This document shows, one piece after another, positions 13,281-21,978 of a stretch of 64,000 nucleotides of DNA (positions within the stretch are counted from its first letter, which is position 1; every line of letters begins with the position of its first letter). The translations under genes and the position numbers were made by a program. The DNA is from Amaranthus tricolor (lineage: Eukaryota; Streptophyta; Magnoliopsida; Caryophyllales; Amaranthaceae), in NCBI RefSeq assembly GCF_026212465.1, contig NC_080057.1, forward strand, positions 12,205,879 through 12,269,878, written 5' to 3'. The notes below the pieces were generated by a model that was not told where the DNA came from, made no database searches, and saw only the letters and a list, made by a program, of their open reading frames with translations.

Positions 13281-13544
13281 TAAGATGTTTAATGTAATTG
13301 TAACGAGTTGCCTTAAACATAGTGGAGAATTTAGAAATCCCAAGGGGTCGTGGTTTTTCCTTCTATTTAGGCCTAGAAGGTTTCCACGTAAAAATCGTTT
13401 GTCTCTTTTAATTATTTCGCTCTAAGTTTAAGCTTTATTTATTTTATTCAATTCCGCAAAAACAGGGCAAAAACGCTTAAACTAGTAACAACAACAATTT
13501 ACCCCCCTCTTGTTGCTGTTCCCGTTCCTAATTGAGTCTACAAT

Positions 13545-13556
13545 TGGTATCAGAGC
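13545..13556 (+). other. Primer binding site (initiator Met-tRNA)
   Basis: TGGTATCAGAGC begins 2 nt after the 5' LTR end. It is the standard plant LTR-retrotransposon primer site, complementary to the 3' end of initiator methionine tRNA, used to start minus-strand synthesis. Confidence 0.95.
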
Positions 13557-13610
13557 CCTGTTCCCAATAGATCAGGAAACCCTGAGGGCAGAATCCTGGT
13601 GTTCCCGAAA

Positions 13611-14530
13611 ATGTCAATTATGAACGAGCGAATGGAAGAAGGGTATTCTACTCAAAGACCAACCATGTTCGATTGAAAATTCTATAAATAATGGAAAAAT
13701 AGGATGGAGATCTTTATTAAAGCGGAAAATTATCAAGTTTGGAGAGTAATCGAAATTGGAGATTTTGAGGTAACCACTACTAACTCCAACAATGAAATTG
13801 TTCTCAAACCCGCAACAGGTACATATTTCTAACTCATTTTATTTTCATCCATCCAAATTTAGTAAAAATAAATTAATAGAGTTGCTAAAGGAGACACAAG
13901 CTAAACTTGAAAATTGTAATGTTAAGTGTCTCCAATTAGAAAAGGAACTCAAGGTAAGCAAAGACCATGTCTCCTATATAAACACCTTTAGATATGATGT
14001 TCAAAACAGATTTTTCGGTTTGTTGGACCTAAACATAATCCTAAAGGAAAGTATGGAGAGAATTAAAAAGGAAAATGTTATTCTTAATATTGAGTTATCA
14101 CAATACAAATTACTAGGCTTAAATGAAGAATTGAATGATGCATCTATTAAAGATTTATGCTATGATTTTCAAAATTTAAAATTAAATCAGGAATCCGACC
14201 GTAACAATGATGACAAGCTTGAATTAAGTTCAAGAGAAAAAGGGAAAATCAAAATTACTCCCAAATGGATTCAAGATGCTAAAAGTAAAAATTCAAAACG
14301 CCTAGATCACTTTAAGAATAACAGGAATAAAAGGCTTACGTTGATCTCCCTAGAGACAGAATCTGTTCCTTCTGTGCAGGAACTGGTCATCTGAAGGACC
14401 AGTGCACCAAAAGGGAACAGTACACTGTCTCCAACAGAAACTATGTCGATAACATTCAGATTAAGAAAACAGATTCTTGTAAAATCGACAAGGAACCCAA
14501 GACAGCCTGGGTTCCTATAACTAACCATTA
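13611..14530 (+). pseudogene. gag remnant: deleted, stopped and frameshifted
   Basis: The ATG at 13611 opens a typical copia-type Gag N-terminus (MSIMNERMEEGYSTQRP..., then WKNRMEIFIKAENYQVW). It is broken by TGA at 13674-13676, TAA at 13689-13691 and TAA at 13830-13832. Most of the capsid region is missing: the N-terminal module is followed at once by the coiled-coil-like part in another frame (about 13792-14330, rich in Lys/Glu/Leu heptads). The frame changes again near 14325-14330, and a single CX2CX4HX4C zinc knuckle is readable at 14364-14405. That frame ends at TAA 14528-14530, just before a run of nine T (14532-14540), after which pol is open in a third register. Intact Gag should form the particle and bind the RNA; this copy cannot encode it. 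The damage looks inherited rather than acquired after insertion, because LTRs and pol are nearly clean. Confidence 0.85.
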
Positions 14531-14538
14531 ATTTTTTT

Positions 14539-17500
14539 TTGGTCCAAGTGAGGGGGAACAGCTCATGGTATCTCGACAGTGGGTGTTCCAAGCACATGAC
14601 GGGTGACAAATCTAAATTTCTCTCACTTGAAGCCTATGATGAGGGAACAGTAACCTTCGGTGACAATATGAAGGGTGAGATAATCGCCAAAGGAAAAGTT
14701 GGAAGGTCATGTTCCCATGCTATCGATAATGTGTTTTTAGTCGAGAATTTGAAACATAACTTACTTAGCATTTCTCAATTTTGCGATAAAGGTAACTCTG
14801 TAAACTTTACTTCAGAAAAGTGCATTATTTCTAGGAATGACACTGGAGACACCATTCTTGAGGGAATCAGAAAAGGGAACACCTATGTGGTGGACCTGGA
14901 CACTGTTCCCAGAAACAGTCTAACGTGTCTAAGTGTTATAGAAGACGACCCACTTCTTTGGCATAAGCGTCTAGGTCATGCTAGTTATTCATTGATTAAT
15001 ACATTAAGATCTAAAGACCTAGTTAGAGGACTACCAGCTATAAAATTCCTTAAGGATGAAATATGTGATCCTTGTGCCAAAGGAAAACAAGTTAGGTCAT
15101 CTTTTAAACCAAAGAATGTTGTGATCACCTCAAAAACGCTTGAATTATTACATATGGATTTGTGTGGACCTATGAGAATACAAAGCCGTATTGGCAAGAG
15201 ATATGTGTTTGTTATTGTTGATGATTATAGTAGATTTACATGGACTTTATTTCTAGTTAGTAAAGATGAAGCCTTTAATGAGTTTGTTTCTTTCGTTAAC
15301 AAAATACAAAAATCTACCAATAATCAAATTGTTCACATAAGGTCAGATCATGGTAAAGAATTTGAAAATTCAAGTTTTATGAGTTATTGCAATGAACATG
15401 GAATAAGTCACAATTTTTCCGCCCCTAGAACACCACAACAAAATGGTGTTGTAGAAAGGAAAAATAGAACTTTAGAAGAAATGGCTAGAACTATGTTAAT
15501 TGCTAGTGGTTTACCTAGAAATTTTTGGGCCGAGGCTGTTAATACTGCATGTTATATTTTAAATAGAGTATTGATAAGACCAATCACTTCTAAGACACCC
15601 TATGAACTGTTTAAAGGTGTTAAACCAAATATTGCCTATTTTCGTGTGTTTGGATGCAAATGTTTTGTACATGTTAATGGAAAACGGAATATAGGTAAAT
15701 TTGATGAAAGAAGTGATGAAGAAGTATTTCTTGGCTACTCATCTCAAAGTAAGGCATATAGAGTCTATAACAAAAGAACAATGGGTGTGGAAGAATCCGT
15801 TCACATAATTTTTGATGAAACTAATTTTTTGTCAAGTGAACAGGATACAAATAATTTTAAGATAGGTCTTGCAAATCTAGAGGAAGATGATGAAGAATTG
15901 AAAGTGCATGATCAAGAAACAGCTGGTGAACAGCCGGTTCCAGCAGAAGCAGAAAGTACTGATCAAGTTCAGGAACTGCCAGAACATCAGGAACAGCAGA
16001 CTGTTCCCAATCCAGCTGTTCCCACAGATGAGCAGAACAATCCAGTAGCTGAACAGAATGTTAATCAAGCTGATGAACCAGAACATGCTACTGTTCCCAC
16101 AAGAGATTTTGTGCCAAAACCTTGGAGATATCAAAAATACCATCCTCTTGATTTGATTGTAAGTGATTTGAATAAAGGAACACAAACTCGATCTCAAATG
16201 AGAAATTTTTGTGCACATTTTGCGTTCCTATCATCACTTGAACCCAAAAATCACGAAGAAGCTCTAAAGGATTCCGAATGGGTTGTAGCCATGCAAAATG
16301 AATTGAACGAATTTGAAAGGAACAAAGTATGGCATTTAGAACCCAAACCAAAACACAAGAAGGTAATTGGTTTGAAGTGGGTATTTCGGAACAAACTAGA
16401 TGAGCATGGAATAATTGTAAGAAACAAAGCAAGGCTCGTGGTCAAAGGGTATAATCAACAAGAAGGTATTGATTATACTGAGACATTTGCTCCAGTAGCA
16501 AGGTTAGAAGCTATTAGAATTTTAATTTCTTTTGCTGCATTTATGAACTTTAAATTATATCAAATGGATGTGAAATGTGCTTTCTTGAATGGTTTTCTTG
16601 ATGAAGAAGTTTTTGTTGAACAACCGCCTGGCTTTGAGAATACCTCGTGTCTTGATCATGTCTATAAGCTTGATAAAGCTCTTTATGGGTTGAAACAAGC
16701 TCCTAGGCAATGGTATGAAAGACTATCAAAATTTTTGATTCAAAATAACTTTGTTAGAGGTAAAATTGATAAAACCTTATTCTTTAAGAATAAAGGTTCC
16801 AATATATTAGTTGTTCAAATATATGTTGATGATATTATTTTTGGTGCCACAAATGAATTGCTATGTAAAGAATTTGCTAACCTTATGAGCACTGAATTTG
16901 AAATGAGCATGATGGGAGAATTAAATTTCTTTCTTGGTTTGCAAATTAAACAAACTGCTAATGGTATCTTTATTCATCAACAAAAATATATAAAAGAACT
17001 TCTTAAGAAATATGGCATGAATAACGCTAAAACCAACCATACACCCATGGCTACTAATGTAAGATTAGATGAAGATACAAATGGAACAAATATTGACCAA
17101 ACTATGTATAGAGGCATGATTGGATCTTTATTATATCTAACTGCTAGTAGACCCGATATTTCATTTAGTGTTGGTTTATGTGCGAGATTTCAATCTAACC
17201 CTAAAGAATCACATCTCACTGCAGTAAAACGTATTTTGAGATATCTAAAGGGAACAGATGATTTATCATTATTTTATCCTAAAAGTGATGTCTTTGATTT
17301 GAAAGGCTTTAGTGATGCAGATTATGCAGGAGATCTTGTTAATAGAAAAAGCACGTCAGGTATGGTACAATTTCTTGGCTCATGTTTAGTTTCGTGGAGT
17401 TCCAAGAAACAAAACACTGTTGCATTATCAACTGCTGAAGCTGAGTACGTAGCAGCAGCAGCTTGCTGTTCCCAAATGATATGGATAAAGCAGCAACTAA

Positions 17501-17766
17501 GAGACTTTGGTATTAAGTATGCATGTGTTCCTATTTATTGCGATAATACCAGTGCCATATGCATATCCAAAGATCCAGTGCATCACTCACGAGTAAAGCA
17601 CATCCATATTAGGCATCATTTTCTTAAGGATAATGTTGAAAATAAAAATATTATTGTTAAGCATGTAAACACTAATGAGCAAATAGCAGATATCATGACC
17701 AAACCGCTTCCAAGGGAACAGCATGAGAAAATGAGATTGGAACTTGGCATGATCAAGCTGCATTAA
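14539..17766 (+). CDS. Pol polyprotein (PR-IN-RT-RH) of Ty1/copia element
   Basis: 1075 codons with no stop. The frame starts with a TTG codon and the first ATG is codon 20, inside the protease, so it was made as a Gag-Pol fusion rather than from its own start. Protease: DSG at residues 13-15. Integrase: zinc-binding H142, H147, C176, C179 and the catalytic triad D207, D270, E306, with the exact D-62-D-35-E spacing. A Pro/Glu/Gln-rich linker covers about 440-525. Reverse transcriptase: about 580-840, with D677 and YVDD at 762-765. RNase H: about 920-1055, with D926/D928, E967/E969 and D1002, but the usual acidic residue of the KHI(D/E)I motif is His1023. The protein would process the polyprotein, copy the RNA and insert the cDNA. 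It is intact apart from possible RNase H weakness, but it lacks a working gag upstream. Confidence 0.95.
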   Translation: MVQVRGNSSWYLDSGCSKHMTGDKSKFLSLEAYDEGTVTFGDNMKGEIIAKGKVGRSCSHAIDNVFLVENLKHNLLSISQFCDKGNSVNFTSEKCIISRNDTGDTILEGIRKGNTYVVDLDTVPRNSLTCLSVIEDDPLLWHKRLGHASYSLINTLRSKDLVRGLPAIKFLKDEICDPCAKGKQVRSSFKPKNVVITSKTLELLHMDLCGPMRIQSRIGKRYVFVIVDDYSRFTWTLFLVSKDEAFNEFVSFVNKIQKSTNNQIVHIRSDHGKEFENSSFMSYCNEHGISHNFSAPRTPQQNGVVERKNRTLEEMARTMLIASGLPRNFWAEAVNTACYILNRVLIRPITSKTPYELFKGVKPNIAYFRVFGCKCFVHVNGKRNIGKFDERSDEEVFLGYSSQSKAYRVYNKRTMGVEESVHIIFDETNFLSSEQDTNNFKIGLANLEEDDEELKVHDQETAGEQPVPAEAESTDQVQELPEHQEQQTVPNPAVPTDEQNNPVAEQNVNQADEPEHATVPTRDFVPKPWRYQKYHPLDLIVSDLNKGTQTRSQMRNFCAHFAFLSSLEPKNHEEALKDSEWVVAMQNELNEFERNKVWHLEPKPKHKKVIGLKWVFRNKLDEHGIIVRNKARLVVKGYNQQEGIDYTETFAPVARLEAIRILISFAAFMNFKLYQMDVKCAFLNGFLDEEVFVEQPPGFENTSCLDHVYKLDKALYGLKQAPRQWYERLSKFLIQNNFVRGKIDKTLFFKNKGSNILVVQIYVDDIIFGATNELLCKEFANLMSTEFEMSMMGELNFFLGLQIKQTANGIFIHQQKYIKELLKKYGMNNAKTNHTPMATNVRLDEDTNGTNIDQTMYRGMIGSLLYLTASRPDISFSVGLCARFQSNPKESHLTAVKRILRYLKGTDDLSLFYPKSDVFDLKGFSDADYAGDLVNRKSTSGMVQFLGSCLVSWSSKKQNTVALSTAEAEYVAAAACCSQMIWIKQQLRDFGIKYACVPIYCDNTSAICISKDPVHHSRVKHIHIRHHFLKDNVENKNIIVKHVNTNEQIADIMTKPLPREQHEKMRLELGMIKLH

Positions 17767-18092
17767 AGGAAGTGTCATATATGATTCTTAGAGACAAAAT
17801 AAAAATTGAAAATGATCAATCAACCACAATAAACTTGATTGAAAGATCAATTATCGAAAGGATCAGGTACGCATTTTTTAAAGGTATATACTTTGAATGT
17901 TCTTATGATTGCATGATTATTTTGATCAAACGGTAGTAGCATAATATTATCATTTTCTTATTATAAATATATAATAAAAATAAAAAAATAAAACATTTTT
18001 TTCCAGCAATTTTTTTAGGAAGTAGGAGTTGAATCATCGAATTCATCTGTCTCCATTTCGTGTCTCTGTGTCAAAATGCATAAATAAGGAAA
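17767..18092 (+). other. Spacer between pol and the second ORF
   Basis: 326 bp, very AT-rich, with an A/T-only stretch near 17965-17995. It has no open frame. Together with the sequence that follows it resembles a promoter region more than a read-through linker. Confidence 0.6.
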
Positions 18093-19682
18093 ATGGAACA
18101 TTTAAAACCTATAAAAGTAACCGTCACCTCTCACATAAATAAACCCACTCCCTCACGTTACATCTTTCACTTCATAATCATTACCCTTTCCCTTTCACTC
18201 AACCCTAATCCGTCATTCTCTCCATTACTCTTTCTTTTCTCTCTCAAAACATCCATGAAGACCAAGAATCAGAATCCTAAAATGAAGCAACCTGTACCTC
18301 TTCAAGTCATCTACCCATCTTCTCACACCCCTAAGCCTGAGTCTTCATCAAAAGAACAGGAGGGAACCCCCATCTCTCCGGAAACACATGCAGGCAGTAA
18401 GAGAACAAGAGGATCCAAGACACCTCTAACACGTTCTGTCAAGAAAATCAAGGTAACCCACTACTTGAACGCTGAGGAACTATCTAAAGAAATGTCAGTT
18501 GGCTTTGGCCTTGACAAAGAGTGGTATGAGACTACAAACTTTCCTCAATTTCACAAAATTCTACAAACTCAACATTGGGAATCACTCATGGGCGATTACT
18601 GCTGCAATCCCATTTACCCAGAAATTATGCGTGAGTTCATCTCTAATTTTTCTATTCATGATGAAGTTTGTTCTAGTTCAATTAAAGAAATTGAAATTGA
18701 ATTTGATAGTTTGACGTTAGGAGAGTGGCTAGGAGTGCCAGCCACTGGTTTTGATGTTTACTACGTTGGGTCTAAAATTGCGTTTTCTGGAATAGATGAA
18801 AAGGATGTTTGGAGATGTTTAGGTGTTAGGCAAAAGAAAGGTAAAATGAGTCACAATGTTTTGTCCCCCTTACACAAGTTACTCTACAACATTGCTCGAA
18901 GGTTTATTTTACCACGAAATTCAAAACGTAGTGAGGTAAGTCTTCGAGATGCCACTTTGATTTACTGTATGGTGAACTATATAAAGATTAATTTTCCTTC
19001 CTTGATGATTTCGCATTTAAATGATTGTATAGCCAAAAGATGTATGGTAGGCTATGGTGGTTTGTTGTCCTGGATTTTCTCCAAATTTGATGTTCCACTT
19101 GGTGATTATAATTTTCCAATGGGTCCCAGTAACATGATAGGTGCAAAATGTTTGAGCAATTTGCGCCTTCAATTAAATGAGGAAGGGATCCTTGAAAATG
19201 CTGTGGAACAGGTTGAGATTGATTCTGATGATGAGGAACAGGAGGAAGAGGAGAAGGAGAAGGAAAAACAGGAGGAAGAAGGGAAGGAAAAGGAGGAACA
19301 GGAGAAAGAAGTTGAAAAGGAGGTACAGGAGAAAGAAGGAGCTGGAGTTAAGGAACAGGAGGTTGTTCCTTCTGATAAGGAGGAAGAAGACAAGGGGATG
19401 GGACCTGAAGTTACTCTTGATGATGACTCTAGGGCTGAACCCAGTCATTTTTCCTCACCAAAGCCAACCACTCCACCATCCCATCATTTCCCATCACCAC
19501 CACCATCACCAACACCAAGATCACCACCACCTGTTCAACCGTTTCAAAAACAAAGCTTTGATCAGACAACCATTCCTACTGCTCCTTTATACTCCATTCC
19601 CCTTAAGCTTGATGATTTGCAGGATCGCTTCTTCAAATTTCAAGATGAAATTCGTGTTTCCTTAGCCTCATTAGCTGACTAG
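18093..19682 (+). CDS. Second ORF after pol; 'putative plant transposon protein'-like
   Basis: 529 codons from the first ATG; the ATG at 18255 (codon 55) is the likelier start because the stretch before it looks like a TATA box plus pyrimidine-rich 5' UTR. If the upstream ATG is used, residues 22-53 are hydrophobic and could pass for a signal or membrane segment. After codon 55: a basic patch at about 102-120 (GSKRTRGSK...VKKIK) that could be a nuclear signal; a folded domain at about 150-365 with YPEIMREF, a W(L)GVP motif, and RRFILPRN followed by SLRD, which resembles the 'putative plant transposon protein' family (Pfam PF20167, from memory); an extremely acidic Glu/Lys tract at 372-433; and a Ser/Pro-rich tract at 450-485. 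It holds the env-like position of Sireviruses but shows no clear viral glycoprotein features. TAG at 19680-19682 is probably premature, since the frame continues to 19772. Function unknown. Confidence 0.75.
   Translation: MEHLKPIKVTVTSHINKPTPSRYIFHFIIITLSLSLNPNPSFSPLLFLFSLKTSMKTKNQNPKMKQPVPLQVIYPSSHTPKPESSSKEQEGTPISPETHAGSKRTRGSKTPLTRSVKKIKVTHYLNAEELSKEMSVGFGLDKEWYETTNFPQFHKILQTQHWESLMGDYCCNPIYPEIMREFISNFSIHDEVCSSSIKEIEIEFDSLTLGEWLGVPATGFDVYYVGSKIAFSGIDEKDVWRCLGVRQKKGKMSHNVLSPLHKLLYNIARRFILPRNSKRSEVSLRDATLIYCMVNYIKINFPSLMISHLNDCIAKRCMVGYGGLLSWIFSKFDVPLGDYNFPMGPSNMIGAKCLSNLRLQLNEEGILENAVEQVEIDSDDEEQEEEEKEKEKQEEEGKEKEEQEKEVEKEVQEKEGAGVKEQEVVPSDKEEEDKGMGPEVTLDDDSRAEPSHFSSPKPTTPPSHHFPSPPPSPTPRSPPPVQPFQKQSFDQTTIPTAPLYSIPLKLDDLQDRFFKFQDEIRVSLASLAD
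18110..18117 (+). promoter_or_regulatory. Possible internal TATA box for the second ORF
   Basis: TATAAAAG in the context AAACCTATAAAAGTAACC, followed by a C/T-rich stretch without G-rich blocks up to the ATG at 18255. This is the look of a plant core promoter plus 5' UTR, with a start expected near 18140. It suggests the second ORF has its own transcript. Sequence-based inference only. Confidence 0.5.
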
Positions 19683-19772
19683 ATGACTCAAATGGAGGCT
19701 CGTCTTGGTGCTAAATTGGACACAGTGGAGGTGGAAACAGAATATATTGATGAAGATGCTCCTGCTTCCTAG
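19683..19772 (+). pseudogene. In-frame continuation of second ORF after a TAG
   Basis: The frame of the second ORF stays open for 29 more codons after TAG 19680-19682 and ends at TAG 19770-19772. The extension (Met, Glu, Leu-rich, then an acidic tail) continues the amphipathic C-terminal helix LDDLQDRFFKFQDEI and would fit a longer original C-terminus. Leaky read-through of the amber codon is also possible. Confidence 0.5.
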
Positions 19773-20509
19773 TTCTCCTTTAATATCTTTTATGTTTCAT
19801 TGCTACTATCTCTGTCACCAAACAATTTCTTTGTCTTTAGTACCAGCTGGGGTACATATCTTAAACATTGTTAACTTTGTTGAACCTTTTTACATATGCT
19901 ACTAACTGTTAGGTTTGATTAGTCATTGCTTATCATGCTTGCATTCATTGTTATTGCTTTTTAATTTGTGCATCCTTATTCTCTCTTTGACTATAACTAT
20001 ATGTTTAGTGCTGTGGTTTGATTGCTTATCTTCTTTTTGAATGATGTCAAAAGGGGGAATATTTGGCACAAACTTAAATAATGCTTGAGCATGTTTGAGA
20101 TCTAGTTAAATCTATTTTGTTTTTCTTATAGATTAAGGTGCTGGTTTGTTTTTCTGATGTTTGTGTTGCTAGTTGTTAGTTGTTACTCATTGACACTGAA
20201 ACTAGGTTTCTCATTGCATTAAGGTTTAAGATACTGATTTCTGGTTTTGTTTAGTTGTGTCTGAAATTTTTTTTTTGGTTTATGCTGATTTCTTTTAGCT
20301 CTGATTATGGATGATTATGGACTAAATCTACATTTTTCTCATTGTTTGATTTTATGCTGAAATAATATAAAGTTGTTGTTTTGATTATTTCTAGAGTAAC
20401 TGGTATCATGATATTTAGTTAAGAAGAGTTGTTTTGATCTCTAACATACTCTTCAACATTGGTTTACTCTATTTTGTTTTTTAAGTTTGTTTGAAAGTTT
20501 GTCATCATC
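19773..20509 (+). other. 3' untranslated region of the retrotransposon
   Basis: About 740 bp of T-rich non-coding sequence between the second ORF and the polypurine tract. Apart from one internal polypurine tract (20049-20059) I see no structure or ORF of note. Confidence 0.7.
20049..20059 (+). other. Upstream polypurine-tract-like motif
   Basis: AAAAGGGGGAA, uninterrupted purines in the context GATGTCAAAAGGGGGAATATTTGG, about 460 bp upstream of the terminal tract and resembling it in flanks as well as core. Repeated polypurine motifs upstream of the 3' LTR are described for Sireviruses. Confidence 0.65.
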
Positions 20510-20520
20510 AAAACGGGGGA
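20510..20520 (+). other. Polypurine tract
   Basis: AAAACGGGGGA, three bases before the 3' LTR, in the place where plus-strand synthesis is primed. One pyrimidine (C) interrupts it, unlike the clean upstream copy. Confidence 0.85.
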
Positions 20521-20797
20521 ATTTGTTGGACCTCTTGAGTTTTGATGATGACTACACTTTATTTAAGCAAATATGTTTTTAGAGATTGTGTGCAGGTCGA
20601 TATCCGGTCCTGATAATGATCGTTGATAGTACCTATGATTTAGCTTATGGAAACGTACATGTCAAAAGGTTTCAAAAGAGGTTAGGAGAAGCATATCGCT
20701 TGGGATGTAAAATGGAGACAGCAGGTCTACTGTTCCTAAGTTGGATGTTCTAGCTAAACTGAAGTCTGGAGACAGCACACTGTTCCTGAGCTGAAGG

Positions 20798-20812
20798 TTG
20801 ACTACGTTGACT
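20798..20812 (+). promoter_or_regulatory. Paired W-box-like motifs in U3 (3' LTR)
   Basis: Same two TTGACT motifs, 9 bp apart, as in the 5' LTR. In this LTR they could act on read-out transcription into the satellite. Confidence 0.4.
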
Positions 20813-20970
20813 GAAAATTCTGATTATCATATTTTAATTAGTATTTTTAGTTAATGTATTTAATAAAATTAATTTGTTGCAATAGTGATTTATTAAATTA
20901 ATTGGCAAATCGTTTTTCTTAAATAAAATGAATTAACGTCCTTATTTTCTAAGATCCTTTATTTTAGGAT

Positions 20971-21005
20971 CTATTTTTAGTAAATATTGGATTTACTAAA
21001 AATAG
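20971..21005. repeat. Perfect 15-bp inverted repeat in U3 (3' LTR)
   Basis: Identical to the 5' LTR copy: CTATTTTTAGTAAAT, 5-nt spacer, exact reverse complement. Confidence 0.85.
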
Positions 21006-21204
21006 AATTAGTGGTTGTTGAATGGGTCTTAGCTATCATTCTTGACCGTCCTTATACCTACAAATTAGCAAGCAACCATTCTCACTAAGATTAACCGTTT
21101 CTATTAATAGCAAAAACGTTCCAGCAATTAGTACTGGAACAGGAACAGCTATTGAAGAAACTGCTGCTTGAAGGGAACAGGAGACAGCGGTTATTTCTGT
21201 CTGG

Positions 21205-21219
21205 TTTGACTTAGTCAAA
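21205..21219. promoter_or_regulatory. Palindromic W-box pair in U3 (3' LTR)
   Basis: TTTGACTTAGTCAAA, unchanged from the 5' LTR. Confidence 0.4.
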
Positions 21220-21313
21220 TAACCGTATGGCTGCATTATCCACATTACTCCCATGATCTTTTGATAATGGAATAATGGATTGGAATATTCCTTATTCTTA
21301 GGGATTTTAGCTC

Positions 21314-21321
21314 TATAAATA
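21314..21321 (+). promoter_or_regulatory. TATA box in 3' LTR
   Basis: TATAAATA, identical to the 5' LTR copy. If active it would start transcripts running into the satellite on the + strand. Confidence 0.6.
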
Positions 21322-21511
21322 AGAGACTCGGTTATTCATAAAAACTTGCCTTAGTATGAGCCATTAAATCATACGTAATTTTGGGAGAATTTTTACAAGA
21401 AAATTTTGTTTTTAAAATGCCAATTAATTTATAATATTTTCTTGTGCAACTCATTGATTTTATTTTTAGAGAATTTTTATCCTTTGTAAGGGTTTTTGAG
21501 AGAACTTGTAA

Positions 21512-21711
21512 TTAGACTCGGGTGAGTCTAAGAGGGAAATTAGATAGCTTTTAATGAAGCTAGAGAAGAGATTAGCTTTGAGTAAAGCTAAGGAGAAAGC
21601 TTCTAGTGAAGCTAGTGGTGAGAATTAGCTTTTAGTGAAGCTAAGTTTGTTGCTTTGAGTGAAGCAATTTAAGAGAGAAGAGTTGGCCTAGTTGATGCGC
21701 TTCAAGTGAAG
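21512..21711 (+). repeat. Array of seven mini stem-loops (3' LTR)
   Basis: Same seven inverted repeats as at 13081-13280. The second one has TAGCTT here and pairs fully with AAGCTA, whereas the 5' LTR has TAACTT and one mismatch. Confidence 0.8.
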
Positions 21712-21973
21712 TAAGATGTTTAATGTAATTGTAACGAGTTGCCTTAAACATAGTGGAGAATTTAGAAATCCCAAGGGGTCGTGGTTTTTCCTTCTATTTA
21801 GGCCTAGAAGGTTTCCACGTAAAAATCGTTTGTCTCTTTTAATTATTTCGCTCTAAGTTTAAGCTTTATTTATTTTATTCAATTCCGCAAAAACAGGGCA
21901 AAAACGCTTAAACTAGTAACAACAACAATTCACCCCCCTCTTGTTGCTGTTCCCGTTCCTAATTGAGTCTACA

Positions 21974-21978
21974 GATTA
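21974..21978. repeat. Target-site duplication, right (GATTA)
   Basis: Matches the left copy at 12090-12094; the satellite resumes in register directly after it. Confidence 0.95.

Larger units (their letters stand above)
12095..13542 (+). repeat. 5' LTR
   Basis: 1448 bp, starting TGTTGGACC and ending GAGTCTACA, directly followed by the primer site. It matches 20524-21973 with about 99.6% identity. It carries a TATA box at 12885, W-box-like motifs, a perfect 15-bp inverted repeat at 12542-12576 and an array of small stem-loops at 13081-13280. It should drive the genomic transcript. The U3/R/U5 limits are inferred: U3 to about 12915, the rest R and U5. Confidence 0.97.
12095..21973 (+). mobile_element. 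Complete Ty1/copia LTR retrotransposon, Sirevirus-like
   Basis: A 9879-bp element with paired LTRs, TG...CA ends, a 5-bp target duplication, Met-tRNA primer site, gag remnant, pol in the order protease-integrase-RT-RNase H (the order that defines Ty1/copia), an extra ORF after pol, and a polypurine tract next to the 3' LTR. The long LTRs, the post-pol ORF and the duplicated polypurine tract point to the Sirevirus (SIRE/Maximus) lineage. The LTRs differ by six substitutions and one 2-bp indel in about 1448 bp, so insertion is recent. It lies inside m9 of HOR copy 4. Lineage was judged by eye; an RT phylogeny would settle it. Confidence 0.96.
20524..21973 (+). repeat. 3' LTR
   Basis: 1450 bp, TGTTGGACC to GAGTCTACA. 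By eye it differs from the 5' LTR at six single bases (near 12152, 12181, 12399, 12629, 13116 and 13500 in 5' LTR coordinates) and by two extra T in the GGGTTTTTGAG run near 21491. It ends directly at the right target duplication. Confidence 0.97.

Noticed and set aside
14307..17778. Minus-strand ORFs opposite gag and pol (14307-14609, 14985-15197, 15877-16218, 16088-16432, 16251-16445, 17587-17778)
   Set aside because: All are shadows of the + strand polyprotein, with no domain of their own.
18093..18254. Hydrophobic N-terminus as an Env-type signal peptide
   Set aside because: The stretch reads better as a pyrimidine-rich 5' UTR after a TATA box, with ATG 18255 as start. Kept only as an alternative because the upstream ATG is in frame.
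19169..19665. ORFs on both strands over the acidic tract of the second ORF (Ser/Cys/Phe-rich on minus, Arg-rich on plus)
   Set aside because: Explained by the GAG/GAA-rich codon run read in other frames.
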